DNA from: a virus
Length of the DNA: 64,000 nt
IMG/VR virus record: IMGVR_UViG_3300032286_001614
Coordinates: 1-64,000 of that record
Reading direction: 5' to 3' (one strand)
Positions within the stretch are counted from its first letter, which is position 1, and each line of letters starts with the position of its first letter. The notes under the pieces are model-generated. The model searched no databases. It was not told the DNA's origin and saw nothing but the letters and a program-made list of their open reading frames with translations. The position numbers were made by a program, and so were the translations under genes. Positions 63,891 through 64,000 of this stretch are shown here, piece by piece.

Positions 63891-63897
63891 CTGATTT

Positions 63898-64000
63898 TTA
63901 ACTATTTTCAGGATATTTTTCAAAATATTTATAAGTCTTAAATTTACTTTTTACCAAACTCCAATACATTTTAAATGCAAACACACGCGAATAACACCAG
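63898..64000 (-). CDS. C-terminal end of a gene entering from the right (partial)
   Basis: Frame open from the right edge to the TAA at 63898. The end reads WSLVKSKFKTYKYFEKYPEN. An internal ATG near 63968 could alternatively start a tiny peptide. Confidence 0.4.
   Translation of the reverse strand, partial: WCYSRVFAFKMYWSLVKSKFKTYKYFEKYPENS

Overview
The window is part of the genome of a large, low-G+C tailed double-stranded DNA phage (Caudoviricetes). The evidence is a complete head/packaging/tail module: intein-bearing large terminase, portal, prohead protease-scaffold, major capsid protein, tail-tube-like proteins and a giant tape-measure protein. A phage sigma-like factor, a GH24 endolysin and dozens of tiny unrecognised genes accompany it. 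Lipoprotein signals and a GH24 lysozyme with an export signal suggest a Gram-negative host; nothing here identifies the genus. No tRNA, rRNA or CRISPR array was recognised.

Layout. (1) 1-42.2 kb, minus strand: late structural and packaging block. From its upstream end (right to left) it carries a PhoH-like ATPase, a small metallopeptidase-like protein, two large fibre proteins with an S26-peptidase-like lipoprotein between them, a zinc ribbon, a sigma-like factor, a terminase-small-subunit candidate, an ERCC4 nuclease, TerL with intein, portal, protease-scaffold, a head protein, the major capsid protein, connector candidates, three related tube-like proteins, tape-measure chaperone candidates and the tape measure, which runs off the left edge. 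A motif AGTGTA recurs just upstream of many of these genes and is a candidate late promoter element. (2) 42.3-44.4 kb, plus strand: ClpP-like protease, Hsp20 and two small genes with sigma70-like promoters. (3) 44.4-46.1 kb, minus: a small gene, a PEP-CTERM-like mini-ORF and a lipoprotein with a coiled coil and membrane segments. (4) 46.1-46.85 kb: non-coding region with 38-bp tandem repeats and seven TACGTA palindromes, possibly an origin or control region. (5) 46.8-64 kb, minus: many short early-type genes, usually each with its own promoter (TTGATT or TTGTTT, 16-bp spacer, TATnnT) and often a hairpin terminator. This block also holds the endolysin, a MoxR ATPase / VWA-metallopeptidase / DUF3150-like trio, and a paralogous pair of putative HTH proteins.

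The most interesting signals are non-coding or hidden inside other genes. A region of about 640 nt at 51.1-51.76 kb has no ORF, a strong promoter and a dozen hairpins, some capped by GNRA or UNCG tetraloops; it looks like a large ornate RNA. A structured element with a near-invariant GC-rich core occurs three times between convergent promoters. A 650-bp stretch at 53.2-53.85 kb contains nine same-strand promoters at regular spacing with no gene. Inside the tape measure, short (I/V)PNFA repeats separate enzyme-like domains, including an ADP-ribosyltransferase-like and a kinase-like domain, as in phage polyvalent proteins.

How the parts may work together: early genes would be read by host RNA polymerase from sigma70-like promoters; the sigma-like factor could then direct late transcription from AGTGTA sites; the packaging and tail modules build the virion, which may carry the enzyme domains of the tape measure into the next host. 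These functional links are inference.
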